Program-made: the position numbers and the translations under genes
The notes under the pieces: generated by a model
Seen by the model: only the letters and a program-made list of their open reading frames with translations
The model's database searches: none
What the model was told of the DNA's origin: nothing
Origin: Photobacterium sp. TLY01
GTDB taxonomy: Bacteria > Pseudomonadota > Gammaproteobacteria > Enterobacterales > Vibrionaceae
DNA length: 64,000 nt
NCBI RefSeq assembly: GCF_021432065.1
Contig: NZ_CP090364.1
Location: 3,052,601-3,116,600 of the forward strand
Reading direction: 5' to 3'
In this document: one piece after another, positions 1 through 11,930 of the stretch
How the letters are laid out: each line of letters opens with the position of its first letter
How positions within the stretch are numbered: position 1 is the stretch's first letter

Positions 1-2230
1 GGGCCTTTCTGCCACCACCGACCAGTTCGAAATCAATCTGACGGTCGTTGAGGTTGATCGCTGCGACTTTCACCTGAACCGTATCACCCAGACGGTAAAT
101 TTTGCCGGAGGCATCGCCCACCAGGCGCTGACCGATCGGATCATACTGGTAGTAATCGTTATCGAGATTGGAGATATGCACCAGGCCGTCAATATTCAGC
201 TCATTGAGGCGAACAAAGAAGCCAAAGCCAGTGACATTAGCAATCACACCTTCAAACTCATCACCGACATGATCCTGCATGTATTCACACTTCAGCCAGT
301 CAGCCACATCGCGTGTGGCATCATCGGCGCGACGCTCTGTCATGGAACATTGCTCACCCAGCACATCCATATCATCAAAGGAATAGTGGTAGCCGCCGGT
401 TGGTGTCCAGCGATCTTTGTTGGTGCCGTTCTCTTTGGCTATCAAGTATTTAATGGCACGATGCAGGGCCAGATCTGGATAGCGGCGAATCGGTGACGTA
501 AAGTGCGCATACGAGTTTAGTGCCAGGCCAAAGTGGCCCAGGTTTTCCGCCTGATACACAGCCTGCTTCATGGAGCGCAACAGCATTGTCTGGATCAGTT
601 CTTTGTCCGGACGATCCTGGATCGCCGCGGCCAGATGAGCATAATCACTCGGAGCCGGCTCCAGACCACCGGTCAGATTCAGACCCAGCTCGCCGAGGAA
701 ATCCCGAAAGCCCGTCAGGCGCTCTTCACCCGGGGTGTCATGCACCCGGTACAGTGCCGGCTCTTTGGCTTTTTCCACCAGCTTGGCAGAAGCCACGTTC
801 GCCATGATCATACATTCTTCGATGATCTTGTGGGCATCGTTACGCTCTGACGGCACAATACGGTCAATCTTACGGTCCGCATTGAAAATAAACTGGGTTT
901 CCAGCGTTTCAAACTCAATGGCACCGCGCTGCTCGCGCGCAAGCTTCAGCACTTTGTACATGCTGTACAGTTCTTCCAGATGCGGTACCAAAGGCGCATA
1001 ACGCTGACGCAGCTCCTCGTCTCCTTCCAGCATCTTGCTGACTTTGGTGTACGTCAGACGGGCATGGGAGTTCATCACGGCTTCGTAATGCCGGTAGCCT
1101 GACAGTTTACCTGACGCCGAAATGGTCATTTCGCAGACCATACACAGGCGGTCAACCTGAGGGTTGAGCGAGCACAGACCGTTCGACAGCACTTCAGGCA
1201 ACATAGGGATCACCTGAGCCGGGAAGTAGACCGAGTTACCGCGGTTGATCGCTTCTTTATCCAGCGCGCTGTCAGGACGCACATAGTAACTGACATCCGC
1301 AATAGCGACCCATAAACGCCAGCCGCCGGATTTTTTCTTTTCGCAGTACACCGCATCATCGAAATCACGGGCGTCTTCGCCGTCGATAGTCACCAAAGGC
1401 AAATCCCGCAGATCAACACGGCCTTTTTTGGCCTCTTCCGGCACTTCTTCTTTCAGTGTCGCGACCTGCTTCTCAACTTCTGCCGGCCAGACATGGGGAA
1501 TATCATAAGTACGCAGGGCAATTTCAATTTCCATCCCCGGCGCCATGTTCTCGCCCAGCACTTCGATAATTTTACCGACAGCATTGTACTGACGGGTGGC
1601 ACGCTGGGTGATTTCCACCACCACGACGTTACCCATCCGCGCACCCATTCGGGCATCCTGTGGAATCACAATATCCTGCGAGATCCGTGAATCATCCGGC
1701 ACAACGAAGCCCATACCGTCTTCAATAAAATAGCGGCCGACAATCTGGCCACTGTATTCCTGCAGCACACGGACAATCCGCCCTTCACGGCGGCCGCGTT
1801 TATCTACACCTGCCACCTGCACAAGCACGTAATCGCCATGAATCACACCGCGCATCTGATGAGACGGCAACAACAGGTCATCCTGGCGGGCCATGCCGCT
1901 GCCCTCAGGGCGCACAAAGCCAAAGCCGTCTTTATGGCCGATGACATGGCCTTTAATTAAATCCAGTCTTTCCGGCAGTGCGTAACACTGGCGGCGGGTG
2001 TACACCAGCTGACCGTCGCGCTCCATGGCGCGCAATCGGCGGCGAAGGCCTTCGTACTGGTCTTCGCCCTGCAATTTCAGCTCGGTAAACAGCTGATCGC
2101 GATTAACAGGTGTATTAAAGCCGCGAACCACTTCCAGAATGAATTCACGACTTGGGATTGGGTTTTCGTAGTTTTGAGCTTCCCGCTCGCGGAAAGGATC
2201 GACGGGTAAATCAGTTGTACCTTTGGACAT
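1..2230 (-). CDS. rnr: Ribonuclease R (3' end cut off by window edge)
   Basis: Processive 3'-5' exoribonuclease of the RNB (RNase II) family that degrades structured RNA and takes part in rRNA quality control and trans-translation. The visible 743 codons start [17 protein letters not shown] and run through the helix-turn-helix and cold-shock regions into the RNB catalytic core, where [13 protein letters not shown] carries the metal-binding aspartates. A C-terminal S1 region ([16 protein letters not shown]) follows. The basic tail lies outside the window. E. coli RNase R has 813 residues, so roughly 70 are missing. The ATG was chosen because the family N-terminus begins there. MotX lies upstream, where E. 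coli has nsrR. Confidence 0.96.
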   Translation of the reverse strand, partial: MSKGTTDLPVDPFREREAQNYENPIPSREFILEVVRGFNTPVNRDQLFTELKLQGEDQYEGLRRRLRAMERDGQLVYTRRQCYALPERLDLIKGHVIGHKDGFGFVRPEGSGMARQDDLLLPSHQMRGVIHGDYVLVQVAGVDKRGRREGRIVRVLQEYSGQIVGRYFIEDGMGFVVPDDSRISQDIVIPQDARMGARMGNVVVVEITQRATRQYNAVGKIIEVLGENMAPGMEIEIALRTYDIPHVWPAEVEKQVATLKEEVPEEAKKGRVDLRDLPLVTIDGEDARDFDDAVYCEKKKSGGWRLWVAIADVSYYVRPDSALDKEAINRGNSVYFPAQVIPMLPEVLSNGLCSLNPQVDRLCMVCEMTISASGKLSGYRHYEAVMNSHARLTYTKVSKMLEGDEELRQRYAPLVPHLEELYSMYKVLKLAREQRGAIEFETLETQFIFNADRKIDRIVPSERNDAHKIIEECMIMANVASAKLVEKAKEPALYRVHDTPGEERLTGFRDFLGELGLNLTGGLEPAPSDYAHLAAAIQDRPDKELIQTMLLRSMKQAVYQAENLGHFGLALNSYAHFTSPIRRYPDLALHRAIKYLIAKENGTNKDRWTPTGGYHYSFDDMDVLGEQCSMTERRADDATRDVADWLKCEYMQDHVGDEFEGVIANVTGFGFFVRLNELNIDGLVHISNLDNDYYQYDPIGQRLVGDASGKIYRLGDTVQVKVAAINLNDRQIDFELVGGGRKA

Positions 2231-2489
2231 AAAATAATCCGTATTGGCAGCCAGATACCCTAAGTATATCCCTGCCATCAATAATTAGTTGGGAGCAGGT
2301 CAAATTCCGCTCCAATAAATGAAGATAATATCTGCGTGTGAATCAGTCGCTTACACGCTTTTTTTGTGAGCCTGCCTGACACCGGCAGCTCAAGCAACGC
2401 GACAAGTTATATGCCGCTCAGATCACATTCTAAGCGCTAACTGCCTGAAAAGATACCGCAGGCCAAAAATCACCACGGTCAGGGGGAGG

Positions 2490-3116
2490 TTACCAGAAGC
2501 TTTCTCGTCGCTTCGCGCGGGCAATGACATTGGAAGGCATACGCTGCTCTAAATTGCGGCGTAACTGCGTAATCTTTCTGTGCGTCCGGCCGTCAGCCGT
2601 CACGGACTGATACAGCCAGCGGTATGCATCTTCGTAATCCAGCGGGCTGCCATAATCATTGAGCAGCAACTCGGCAAGCTGAATACGCGCCGCCAGATGC
2701 CCCAGTGCTGCGGCTTCACGCAAATAAGGAATCGCACGTTCCCGGTCCTGCTGCACCAGCGTACCTCGGGCATAATAGCGCCCCAGTTGTTCCAGCGCCG
2801 AAGGTAAACCCTGGCGAGCTGCCGTTTCCATGTAATAGAGACCCAGTTCAACGTCACGCGCCACGCACACGCCCCAGGCCAGCATGTCACCATACAAAAA
2901 CTGATACGCCGGCAATTCGACACGCTCTGCCCGCACTTCAATATCCTGGACCAGCTGACACTCATCAGCCTTGACGCGCTGTAATTGCTGATTGCTTTCA
3001 AACAGATGGATCAGTTCTGCCTCTGAATACAAAGGTACAGCATCCCCCACATCTGTGATTGCTTTCGCTGGCATGGCAGCCATTAAAGCGGAAAGCACGA
3101 TTGCACGCAGCACCAT
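2490..3116 (-). CDS. motX: MotX, sodium-driven polar flagellar motor T-ring protein
   Basis: Periplasmic component of the T ring of Na+-driven Vibrio flagellar motors; with MotY it anchors the PomAB stator units. The protein has 208 residues with a signal peptide (about 1-19, ending AKA). Two Sel1-type repeats lie at about 95-165 (LELGLYYMETAARQGLPSAL and the following PYLREAAALGHLAARIQLAELL). The tail NVIARAKRRESFW is typical of MotX. Generic annotation would call it a Sel1-repeat protein, but the sequence through LYGDMLAWGVCV and its place between purA and rnr match Vibrio MotX. It is not linked to other flagellar genes here. This predicts a sodium-driven polar flagellum. Confidence 0.9.
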   Translation of the reverse strand: MVLRAIVLSALMAAMPAKAITDVGDAVPLYSEAELIHLFESNQQLQRVKADECQLVQDIEVRAERVELPAYQFLYGDMLAWGVCVARDVELGLYYMETAARQGLPSALEQLGRYYARGTLVQQDRERAIPYLREAAALGHLAARIQLAELLLNDYGSPLDYEDAYRWLYQSVTADGRTHRKITQLRRNLEQRMPSNVIARAKRRESFW

Positions 3117-3253
3117 TTCGCTCTCTCTTTACATGAAACACGACAACTGAACTCAACCGCATTTTCTATCAGAGACGATAAAAAACCGGCGATATGAAGC
3201 TTATCGACCAAAGGCAAGCAGACTTTAGCCAAAATTTCAGAAAGCGGACAACA

Positions 3254-3279
3254 AAAAGCCAACCCGAAGGTTGGCTTTT
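3254..3279 (-). terminator. Rho-independent terminator of purA
   Basis: An 11-bp stem (AAAAGCCAACC / GGTTGGCTTTT) with a CGAA loop on the plus strand. On the minus strand it is followed by a T run, 26 bases past the purA stop. Confidence 0.85.
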
Positions 3280-3305
3280 GAGCATCAGGTCAAATCGCTC
3301 AGCGA

Positions 3306-4637
<1,332 letters not shown>

Positions 4638-4726
4638 CTAGCACCTTACAAATTTGCTTGCAGTCATTTTTTGACCATGACCCAGAAAATCGTCAGGGGA
4701 GAGTCACGAATCACCTGAGTGACGAT

Positions 4727-4921
4727 TTACAGGCGACTGAACATGAGATAGGCAATCACGCCGCCAGCGACGACTAAACACCCCCCAAGACGGCGTAGTG
4801 TCTGATCATCCTGGTTGCTCAACTGACTGATCAGTTTGCGCCAGCCCCTGGGTGCCAGCAATGGCCCCAAGCCTTCCAGAATCAGGACCAGCCCGACGGC
4901 CAGCCAGAATGTTTGACTCAT
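4727..4921 (-). CDS. yjeT: DUF2065 family small membrane protein (YjeT)
   Basis: A 64-residue inner-membrane protein of unknown function. Two hydrophobic segments (FWLAVGLVLILEGLGPLLA and LGGCLVVAGGVIAYLMF) flank a basic loop. The start MSQTFWLAVG was chosen over an upstream in-frame codon because it matches the family and has AGCGGGG ahead of it. The gene sits between hflC and purA as in E. coli and Vibrio, but a strong terminator after hflC separates it from the hfl transcript, so it probably has its own promoter. Confidence 0.85.
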   Translation of the reverse strand: MSQTFWLAVGLVLILEGLGPLLAPRGWRKLISQLSNQDDQTLRRLGGCLVVAGGVIAYLMFSRL

Positions 4922-4962
4922 CGTTTTACCCCGCTCTCGACTTACCATCCCCGGTATCGGAC

Positions 4963-4995
4963 AAAAAAAAAGACAAGGCCATGCCTTGTCTTTTT
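4963..4995 (-). terminator. Terminator of the hfq-hflXKC transcript
   Basis: Stem AGACAAGGC / GCCTTGTCT with a 3-base loop, flanked by A and T tracts on both sides. It lies 18 bases past the hflC stop. The symmetry means it could also act in the opposite direction. Confidence 0.85.
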
Positions 4996-5012
4996 GTCAG
5001 CACTGAACCCGC

Positions 5013-6011
5013 TTAGTTCAGGCCGTTTGATTCTTTCATGTATTTGAAGAAATCACTGTTCGGATCAACTACCAGAATATCCTGTTTGGAACTGAAGCTG
5101 TTCTCGTACGCTTTCAAAGAACGCAGGAAGTTATAAAACTCCGGATCCTTGTTAAACGCAGTCGCATAGATTTCAGCCGCTTTTGCTTCAGCATCACCGC
5201 GCTGGATGCGGGCAATACGTTCGGCTTCAGAAATAATCTTGGCGACTTCCAGCTCAGACTGAGCACGGATAACCTCGGCTTTTTCTCGACCCTGAGAACG
5301 ATGCTTACGAGCCACCGATTCACGTTCAGCACGCATACGGCGATAGATAGACTCGCTGATCTCATCCGGCAGGTTGATTTTCTTCATGCGGAAATCAACC
5401 ACTTCGATACCAAGGTCACGGGCACTGATCTGAGTTTCAGCCAGTACATCGGCCATGATCTTGTCACGCTCGCCTTCCAGTTCTCTTCTGGGAGCGACTT
5501 CCTGCACAATTTCAGACGCAATGGCCACGCTTTCATCAACGGGTGCAGCAGCGCCGGCATCCACGTTGTTGCCACGATCCGGACCAGACACTATCTGTTT
5601 GATCTCTTTCGCACCGATCTGTGCACGCAGACTGTCAACCACTTTGCGTTTCAGCAGCCCTTCCGCCGTTGCGGTATTACCGCCACCGGTTGTCAGGTAA
5701 TACTGACCGAAGTCCTGAATACGCCACTTCACATAGGTATCGATGATCACATCTTTTTTCTCAGAGGTAACAAAACGGTCAGCCTGATCATCCATGGTCT
5801 GAATACGGGCATCCAGCTTACGAACACGGTCAAATACCGGTACTTTGAAGTGCAGGCCCGGCTCATACACACGCGTCATGTTGCTGGTGTCATCTTTAAT
5901 GATTCGACCGAAACGAACCACAATACCACGCTCGCCCTCTTTGACGACGAAGACGGACATCAACACCAGAGCGATGAGAATGACTACGAGCGGGATAATT
6001 AACTTACGCAT
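5013..6011 (-). CDS. hflC: HflC, FtsH protease modulator
   Basis: SPFH/band-7 protein that with HflK forms a large periplasmic-facing cage around the FtsH protease and tempers degradation of membrane proteins. It has 332 residues: one N-terminal membrane anchor (about 5-22, IPLVVILIALVLMSVFVV), the band-7 domain, and a charged coiled coil (about 215-280). The segment after residue 165 (GPDRGNNVDAGAAAPVDES) is a low-complexity insertion inside the band-7 region. hflC starts 2 bases after the hflK stop, which implies coupled translation. Confidence 0.96.
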   Translation of the reverse strand: MRKLIIPLVVILIALVLMSVFVVKEGERGIVVRFGRIIKDDTSNMTRVYEPGLHFKVPVFDRVRKLDARIQTMDDQADRFVTSEKKDVIIDTYVKWRIQDFGQYYLTTGGGNTATAEGLLKRKVVDSLRAQIGAKEIKQIVSGPDRGNNVDAGAAAPVDESVAIASEIVQEVAPRRELEGERDKIMADVLAETQISARDLGIEVVDFRMKKINLPDEISESIYRRMRAERESVARKHRSQGREKAEVIRAQSELEVAKIISEAERIARIQRGDAEAKAAEIYATAFNKDPEFYNFLRSLKAYENSFSSKQDILVVDPNSDFFKYMKESNGLN

Positions 6012-6013
6012 AA

Positions 6014-7168
6014 TTAATATCTCCCCTGACGACCAGAATCAGCACGCGGTGCCGCTGGAGTAGGATTCACATTTTCTGTCTTCTCCAGTTCAATACCGTA
6101 CGAGCTGGATGGGCTCATTTGCTGTTTACTGCCTTCCGCCTGATTCATCAGCTTGTCCAAAGGCAGATAAAGCAGATTGCCACCGGATTTCGAGTCCACC
6201 ATCACTTTGCTGGTGTTGGAGTAAACGCGTTCCATGGTGTCCAGATACAAGCGATTACGGGTTACTTCTTTCGCTGCATTGTACTCAGGTAACAGTTTCT
6301 CGAACTGAGCCACTTCACCCAGTGCGCCGTTCACCACTTTCTCGGTATAACCTTCCGCTTCTTTCTTCAGACGTTCAGCACGACCTGTTGCTTTCGGCAG
6401 GATATCGTTGCTGTAGGCTTCCGCTTCGCGCACAAAGCGCTCCTCATCCTCTCGGGCCGCGATCGCATCATCAAATGCATCTTTCACAGCTTCCGGCGGA
6501 CGGGCTGACTGGAAGTTCACGTCCACAACCAGAATACCCATGTCATATTTATCGGTAATCTTATCGATATCCGTCTGGGTATTGGCACGAATGGTCTGAC
6601 GGCCACGGGTCAGGGCTTCATCCATCGTGGAGTCACCGATCACCGCACGCAGAGCAGAATCCGTTGCCTGGCGCAGACTGTCGTCCGCATTGGTCACACT
6701 GAACAGGTACTTCTGTGCATCAGAAACCCTGTACTGCACTTCCATTTCAACTCTCAGGACGTTTTCATCCTTCGTCAGCATCAGACCTGAGCTGCGCAGA
6801 GAACGAATCGCCTGTACGTTGACCAGCTCAACATCATCGATGAAGGTAGGTTTCCAGTTCAGACCAGGATCGACCATTTCATAGAATTTACCAAACCGAA
6901 GTACGACGCCACGCTCAGCTTCGCCAACAGTATAAAACCCTGAAAAGCCCCAAATCGCAGCCGCGATAACAGCAATAACACCTAAGCCGACAGCACCGCC
7001 GCCGCTCGAAGGTCCACGCTTATTCCCAAAAATACCACCAAACTTACGACTCAGTTTTGCAAACACTTCATCGAGATCAGGCGGCCCTTGTTCACGACCA
7101 CCACGATTATTGTTCCCCCAAGGGTCCTTATCGCGGCCACCGTTGTTTCCAGGCTCATTCCACGCCAT
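6014..7168 (-). CDS. hflK: HflK, FtsH protease modulator
   Basis: Partner of HflC. The 384-residue protein opens with a Gly/Asn/Asp-rich cytoplasmic tail (MAWNEPGNNGGRDKDPWG). It continues with one membrane segment (about 60-80, VGLGVIAVIAAAIWGFSGFYTV), the band-7 domain, a coiled coil and a disordered C-terminal tail with proline and serine. Order hflX-hflK-hflC is the standard gammaproteobacterial arrangement, and the 54-base gap to hflX suggests one transcript. Confidence 0.96.
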   Translation of the reverse strand: MAWNEPGNNGGRDKDPWGNNNRGGREQGPPDLDEVFAKLSRKFGGIFGNKRGPSSGGGAVGLGVIAVIAAAIWGFSGFYTVGEAERGVVLRFGKFYEMVDPGLNWKPTFIDDVELVNVQAIRSLRSSGLMLTKDENVLRVEMEVQYRVSDAQKYLFSVTNADDSLRQATDSALRAVIGDSTMDEALTRGRQTIRANTQTDIDKITDKYDMGILVVDVNFQSARPPEAVKDAFDDAIAAREDEERFVREAEAYSNDILPKATGRAERLKKEAEGYTEKVVNGALGEVAQFEKLLPEYNAAKEVTRNRLYLDTMERVYSNTSKVMVDSKSGGNLLYLPLDKLMNQAEGSKQQMSPSSSYGIELEKTENVNPTPAAPRADSGRQGRY

Positions 7169-7222
7169 TATAGAACTCCATCAATATGATATGACGACAG
7201 TTTTTATTACTCTAGCAGTCCA

Positions 7223-8512
7223 TCAGGCAAGGATAAAGTCATCCAGCCCCTGGTGCTCTCTTTTTTGCAGTCGAGCCCATTCTGCGATGGGTAAACGTAC
7301 ATCCAGTATCAGGTTACCATTTTCTTCATACTCTTCCCTGACAATCGCCCCAAGCTGATAAAACTTGCTCCGGAAGCGACCGATCACTGCCGGCGGCAGA
7401 CGCAGAGTATGGGTGACCATAGTTCCGGACAACCGCTCCGTCAGTGCCGTGAAGAGCAGATCAATCCCGGTTCCTTCGCGGGCAGAAACCCAGACACACC
7501 GTGGAATACCGTCTTCGTCGCGCTCAATACGCGGCTCAGCTTCTTCCAGGTTGTCAATCTTATTCATGACCACCAATACCGGAACATCACTGGCATCGAT
7601 TTCTTCCAGGACGGTGTTGACCGCATCGATATTTTCCCGATAACGCTCATCACTGGCATCCACCACATGTAACAACAACGCGGCTTCCTGGGTTTCTTTC
7701 AGTGTGGCTTTAAACGCAGCCACCAGATCATGCGGAAGATGGCGGATAAATCCGACCGTATCAGCCAGAATACTGGTTCCCACATCCTCCACATCGATTT
7801 TCCGCAATGTCGGATCCAAGGTGGCGAATAGCTGATCCGCAGCATACACCCCGGCATCCGTCACCCGGTTAAACAAGGTAGACTTACCGGCGTTGGTATA
7901 ACCGACTAACGAAATGGTCGGAATATCGGCCCGGCTTCTGGCTCGGCGGCCCTGATCCCGCTGTTTGGAAACTTTATCCAAACGGCGCAGAATCGCCTTG
8001 ATCCTCTCACGCAGCAAACGACGGTCAGTTTCAAGCTGAGTTTCACCCGGCCCGCGCAGACCTATCCCGCCCTTCTGTCGTTCAAGGTGGGTCCAGCCGC
8101 GGATCAAACGGGTAGAAATATGACGTAACTGCGCCAGCTCGACTTGCAGCTTACCCTCATGGGTTCGCGCGCGCTGAGCGAAGATATCCAAGATCAATCC
8201 GGTTCTGTCCAGAACCCGGCATTTGCACAGCCGCTCCAGATTTCGCTCCTGGGCAGGCGAGAGTGAATGGTTAAAAATGACGATCTCGGCGTTTTCCGCT
8301 CTGACCGCATCGGCAATTTCCTGTGCTTTACCTTCTCCCACGTAATACTTAGGGTGGGGAGACTGTCGGCTGCCTGTTATCACACGCAGCTGATTGACTC
8401 CCGCCGAGGAGACCAGCATTTCAAACTCGCTGAGATCTTCCCATTCCCCTTCTTGCGTGAAGTTGATATGAACAAGAATTGCCTGTTCACCGGCTTCATA
8501 ACGGTCAAACAA
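7223..8512 (-). CDS. hflX: HflX, ribosome-associated GTPase
   Basis: GTPase that splits and rescues stalled or heat-damaged 70S ribosomes. The 429 residues comprise an N-terminal HflX domain with a glycine-rich linker (ERQKGGIGLRGPGETQLETDRR) and a G domain with G1 GYTNAGKST, G3 DTVGFIRHLP and G4 NKID. The C-terminal domain is short, as in E. coli. It follows hfq by 25 bases and is probably co-transcribed with it. Confidence 0.96.
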   Translation of the reverse strand: MFDRYEAGEQAILVHINFTQEGEWEDLSEFEMLVSSAGVNQLRVITGSRQSPHPKYYVGEGKAQEIADAVRAENAEIVIFNHSLSPAQERNLERLCKCRVLDRTGLILDIFAQRARTHEGKLQVELAQLRHISTRLIRGWTHLERQKGGIGLRGPGETQLETDRRLLRERIKAILRRLDKVSKQRDQGRRARSRADIPTISLVGYTNAGKSTLFNRVTDAGVYAADQLFATLDPTLRKIDVEDVGTSILADTVGFIRHLPHDLVAAFKATLKETQEAALLLHVVDASDERYRENIDAVNTVLEEIDASDVPVLVVMNKIDNLEEAEPRIERDEDGIPRCVWVSAREGTGIDLLFTALTERLSGTMVTHTLRLPPAVIGRFRSKFYQLGAIVREEYEENGNLILDVRLPIAEWARLQKREHQGLDDFILA

Positions 8513-8537
8513 GCAATCAACTCCTTATCGAAGAATA

Positions 8538-8816
<279 letters not shown>

Positions 8817-8888
8817 TTATTTGTTTGTAGTTGTATGTTTCAATGAACAAAAAACAATACGCAAAGCAGAGATGAGTATACACGTTAA

Positions 8889-9824
8889 TCAAACCTCACG
8901 GCTAACGGAGTTTGTGACTGTTTGTAACGCTTTCTCTACATCACTGCTATCCAACCAAGTCAGCGCTTTCCAGCTGCGAAGCCAGGTAATTTGCCGCTTG
9001 GCTAACTGACGGGTTGCACAGATTCCGCGAAACACCGCTTCATCCAGTGTGCAGTTGCCGTCAAAGTAATCCCACATCTGTCGGTATCCAACACAGCGTA
9101 CTGACGGGAGATCCGGATGCAGATCCCCCCGCTCATACAAGGCTCGAACTTCCTGTTCAAAGCCTGCTTTGATCATCTTGTCAAAGCGCTGCTCGATCCT
9201 CTGATGCAGAATAGCCCTATCCATGGGTGTTATCGCAAATTGGTGTACCTGATAAGGTAATGTTTCCCCCTGCGTTTGGGTCAACTCAGTTAAAGTTTTA
9301 CCTGAAATTCGGAAAACTTCCAATGCCCGCGACAATCGTTGTGGATCATTTGGATGGATCCGTGTCGCAGAGACAGGATCAATTTGTTGCAATTCCTGAT
9401 GTAAAGCCTGCCAACCCTGCTCCCGGGCTTGTTGTTCAATCTCAGCACGAATCGCCGGATCAGCCTGCGGCAGTGGCGAAAGCCCCTCCAGCAATGCCTT
9501 AAAATAGAGCATCGTGCCGCCAACCAATAATGGAATGCGACCAGCTGCCACGATATCTGCCATTTCTTTGAGGGCATCTTCACGAAAATCAGCGGCTGAA
9601 TAACTTTGTGACGGATCACGAATATCGATCAGCCGGTGCGGTGCCTGAGCCAGCTCAGCGGCATCTGGTTTCGCGGTACCGATATCCATATCACGGTAAA
9701 TCAGTGCAGAATCCACACTAATAAGCTCAACAGGCAATTGCTGACGTAAACGGATTGCCAGGTCGGTTTTTCCCGACGCGGTCGGCCCCATCAGAAAAAT
9801 GGCCTGTGGAAGAGATTTAGTCAT
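8889..9824 (-). CDS. miaA: tRNA dimethylallyltransferase
   Basis: Adds a dimethylallyl group to N6 of A37 in tRNAs that read UNN codons, the first step to ms2i6A. The 311-residue protein has the P loop [11 protein letters not shown], the [16 protein letters not shown] segment that holds substrate base and catalytic Asp, and the [14 protein letters not shown] region of the family. Its first codons overlap the end of mutL by 8 bases, so the two are translationally coupled. Confidence 0.97.
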   Translation of the reverse strand: MTKSLPQAIFLMGPTASGKTDLAIRLRQQLPVELISVDSALIYRDMDIGTAKPDAAELAQAPHRLIDIRDPSQSYSAADFREDALKEMADIVAAGRIPLLVGGTMLYFKALLEGLSPLPQADPAIRAEIEQQAREQGWQALHQELQQIDPVSATRIHPNDPQRLSRALEVFRISGKTLTELTQTQGETLPYQVHQFAITPMDRAILHQRIEQRFDKMIKAGFEQEVRALYERGDLHPDLPSVRCVGYRQMWDYFDGNCTLDEAVFRGICATRQLAKRQITWLRSWKALTWLDSSDVEKALQTVTNSVSREV

Positions 9825-11916
9825 GTTTAAACGCTTCTAATGCCGGCTGCAAATCGACCGGACGCAGCAACCGGGAATAATAAGATTCCAGGGTACTCCC
9901 CCAGAGTTGTTCGAGTTCACCCAGCAAAGTAATGGCCTGAGACAAGCTAAAGCGTTCACTGTTCACCGACAGTTCGGCGGAAAGCCAGTCCAGCAAAGCG
10001 TCCCAGTAATCGGCCTGACTCAGTTGATCTCCTGCCTCTGACAAGGTGCTGAGCTGAGCCAGTAACGCCGGGATCAATACTTGCAGGTTCTGCTGACGAA
10101 GTGGCAGGCTCACCGCCAGGATCACCAGTTTATCCTGCCCTTTGGCCCGGATCTGAATCCCCAGTTTCTGCAATACCGCGCTGTGCTGGCCGGCGCTTTG
10201 GCTTAACCGCTGTGTGGTTGGGATCACGAGCGGGATCAGCAATGGCTGGGGTTTCAGGCCGTCATGACGGGCAAATTGCAACTGCCCTTTGATACGCAGC
10301 TGATCGGCCTCTGTGAGCGATAACAAAGCGACATCAGCACCATGACTGACCAGCAAATAACGCTCAGCAATCACGGTCAGCGCTTTGCCCAGTCCGTGCT
10401 CAGGCTGGCTGTTGAGTACCGGAGTGCGCTTGACCGGCTCCGGCGCATCACGCCAGGCATTGGCAGGTGGCGTATTCTGCGGCTGGCGTGACATCGGCTC
10501 AGGCTCTGCCGCTGCGGCCTGGGTTTGCATCAATGCCTGATAGGCTGCGACTTCCGCCTTGGAAGGCGCTTCTCCACCAGGCTGACGAGGCGAGTGGCTC
10601 CGGGCACTGGTAGCAGGACGGGACGACGCCGAGGCAACAGTGGCCCTCTCCTGCTCTGGCCGGACGGACGGACGGACTGAAGTGACCGACGCATCGCTGT
10701 GTCGCCATTCTCTTGCCGGCGCTTGTCGCGGGTAGGCCGGGGTATTGGCAATGGCATCCAGAGCGTTGGCAGACGGGACGTGCGTGCTATCGGTGTCTGG
10801 TACCGAGTCAGGCTGGCTGCTGAGCGGTGCTGGCTCCTTGATCTGATAAGCATCTGGCTGGCCGGCATCGCCGCGTGCCGATGCTCGCTCTGGTGCCGAG
10901 TACAGGCTGGTTTCAGCGCCACTCTGCTGCAAGGCACTTTGCACACCCTGATAGATAAAATCATGCACCAGACGGGCATGGTGAAAGCGGACTTCATGCT
11001 TGGCCGGATGGACGTTGACATCCACCTGGTGCGGGTCGACCTCAATAAACAACACGTAAGCCGCGTACTGCTCTGCGGCCAGCGCACCTTCAAATGCCTG
11101 ACGGATCGCATGATTGATCAGCTTATCCTTCATCATCCGGCCATTGACATAACAGTACTGAATATCGTTCTGTGCCCGTGCCCCTTGCGGAGTACAGATC
11201 CAGCCTGACAGGCGCAGATCACCGTGTCCCAGCTCCAGTGACAGCGCATGTTGCAGAAAACCCTGCCCGCACACGGCGGCCAGCCGGCGCTCTTTTTGCG
11301 CCTGTGTCTCTGCGGCACGATACTGGCGGATCAGTTTACCGTTATGACGCAGCAGTATACTGGCATCAAACCGACTCAGTGCAATGCGCTTGAGCAGTTC
11401 ATCAATATGGGCAAATTCGGTTTTTTCGGTGCGGAGAAATTTACGGCGGGCCGGGGTGTTGAAAAACAGATCCAGCACTTCCACTGTCGTGCCGACCGGG
11501 TGAGCTGCCGGTTTGAGCTGTACCGTCATGTCACGCCCTTCGGCATAAGCCGACCAGGCTTCCGGCTGCGCGTCGGTACGGGAGGTTAGTGTCAGGCGGG
11601 AGACCGAACTGATACTCGCCAGTGCCTCCCCCCTGAAACCCAGACTGGCAATCGCTTCCAGATCATCCAGCGTGGTAATTTTTGAGGTGGCGTGACGGCT
11701 GAGCGCGAGTTGCAGCTCTTCTTTCACGATGCCTACTCCGTTATCACGGATGCGAATGGTGCGGCTGCCGCCTTTATCAATGTCGATTTCAATACGGGTT
11801 GCGCCAGCATCCAGACTGTTTTCCACCAGCTCTTTCACCACAGAAGCAGGGCGTTCCACCACTTCACCGGCGGCGATCTGGTTAGCCAGCCTGGCTGGTA
11901 ATATCTGAATGGGCAT
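9817..11916 (-). CDS. mutL: DNA mismatch repair protein MutL
   Basis: GHKL ATPase that couples MutS mismatch recognition to MutH and UvrD. It has 699 residues from the ATG chosen here ([20 protein letters not shown], the universal N-terminus); a weaker in-frame TTG lies two codons upstream. The ATPase motifs [18 protein letters not shown] and [10 protein letters not shown] are present, as is the MutL transducer region. A long proline/serine/alanine-rich linker (about 340-500) precedes the dimerisation domain. No DQHA(X)2E(X)4E endonuclease motif is seen, in line with a MutH-dependent system. Confidence 0.97.
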   Translation of the reverse strand: MPIQILPARLANQIAAGEVVERPASVVKELVENSLDAGATRIEIDIDKGGSRTIRIRDNGVGIVKEELQLALSRHATSKITTLDDLEAIASLGFRGEALASISSVSRLTLTSRTDAQPEAWSAYAEGRDMTVQLKPAAHPVGTTVEVLDLFFNTPARRKFLRTEKTEFAHIDELLKRIALSRFDASILLRHNGKLIRQYRAAETQAQKERRLAAVCGQGFLQHALSLELGHGDLRLSGWICTPQGARAQNDIQYCYVNGRMMKDKLINHAIRQAFEGALAAEQYAAYVLFIEVDPHQVDVNVHPAKHEVRFHHARLVHDFIYQGVQSALQQSGAETSLYSAPERASARGDAGQPDAYQIKEPAPLSSQPDSVPDTDSTHVPSANALDAIANTPAYPRQAPAREWRHSDASVTSVRPSVRPEQERATVASASSRPATSARSHSPRQPGGEAPSKAEVAAYQALMQTQAAAAEPEPMSRQPQNTPPANAWRDAPEPVKRTPVLNSQPEHGLGKALTVIAERYLLVSHGADVALLSLTEADQLRIKGQLQFARHDGLKPQPLLIPLVIPTTQRLSQSAGQHSAVLQKLGIQIRAKGQDKLVILAVSLPLRQQNLQVLIPALLAQLSTLSEAGDQLSQADYWDALLDWLSAELSVNSERFSLSQAITLLGELEQLWGSTLESYYSRLLRPVDLQPALEAFKHD

Positions 11917-11930
11917 AATCAAGTCTGCAA

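Noticed and set aside
176-1001. Several plus-strand frames of 88-106 codons near the window start
   Set aside because: All are antisense to rnr, whose translation is continuous over the region.
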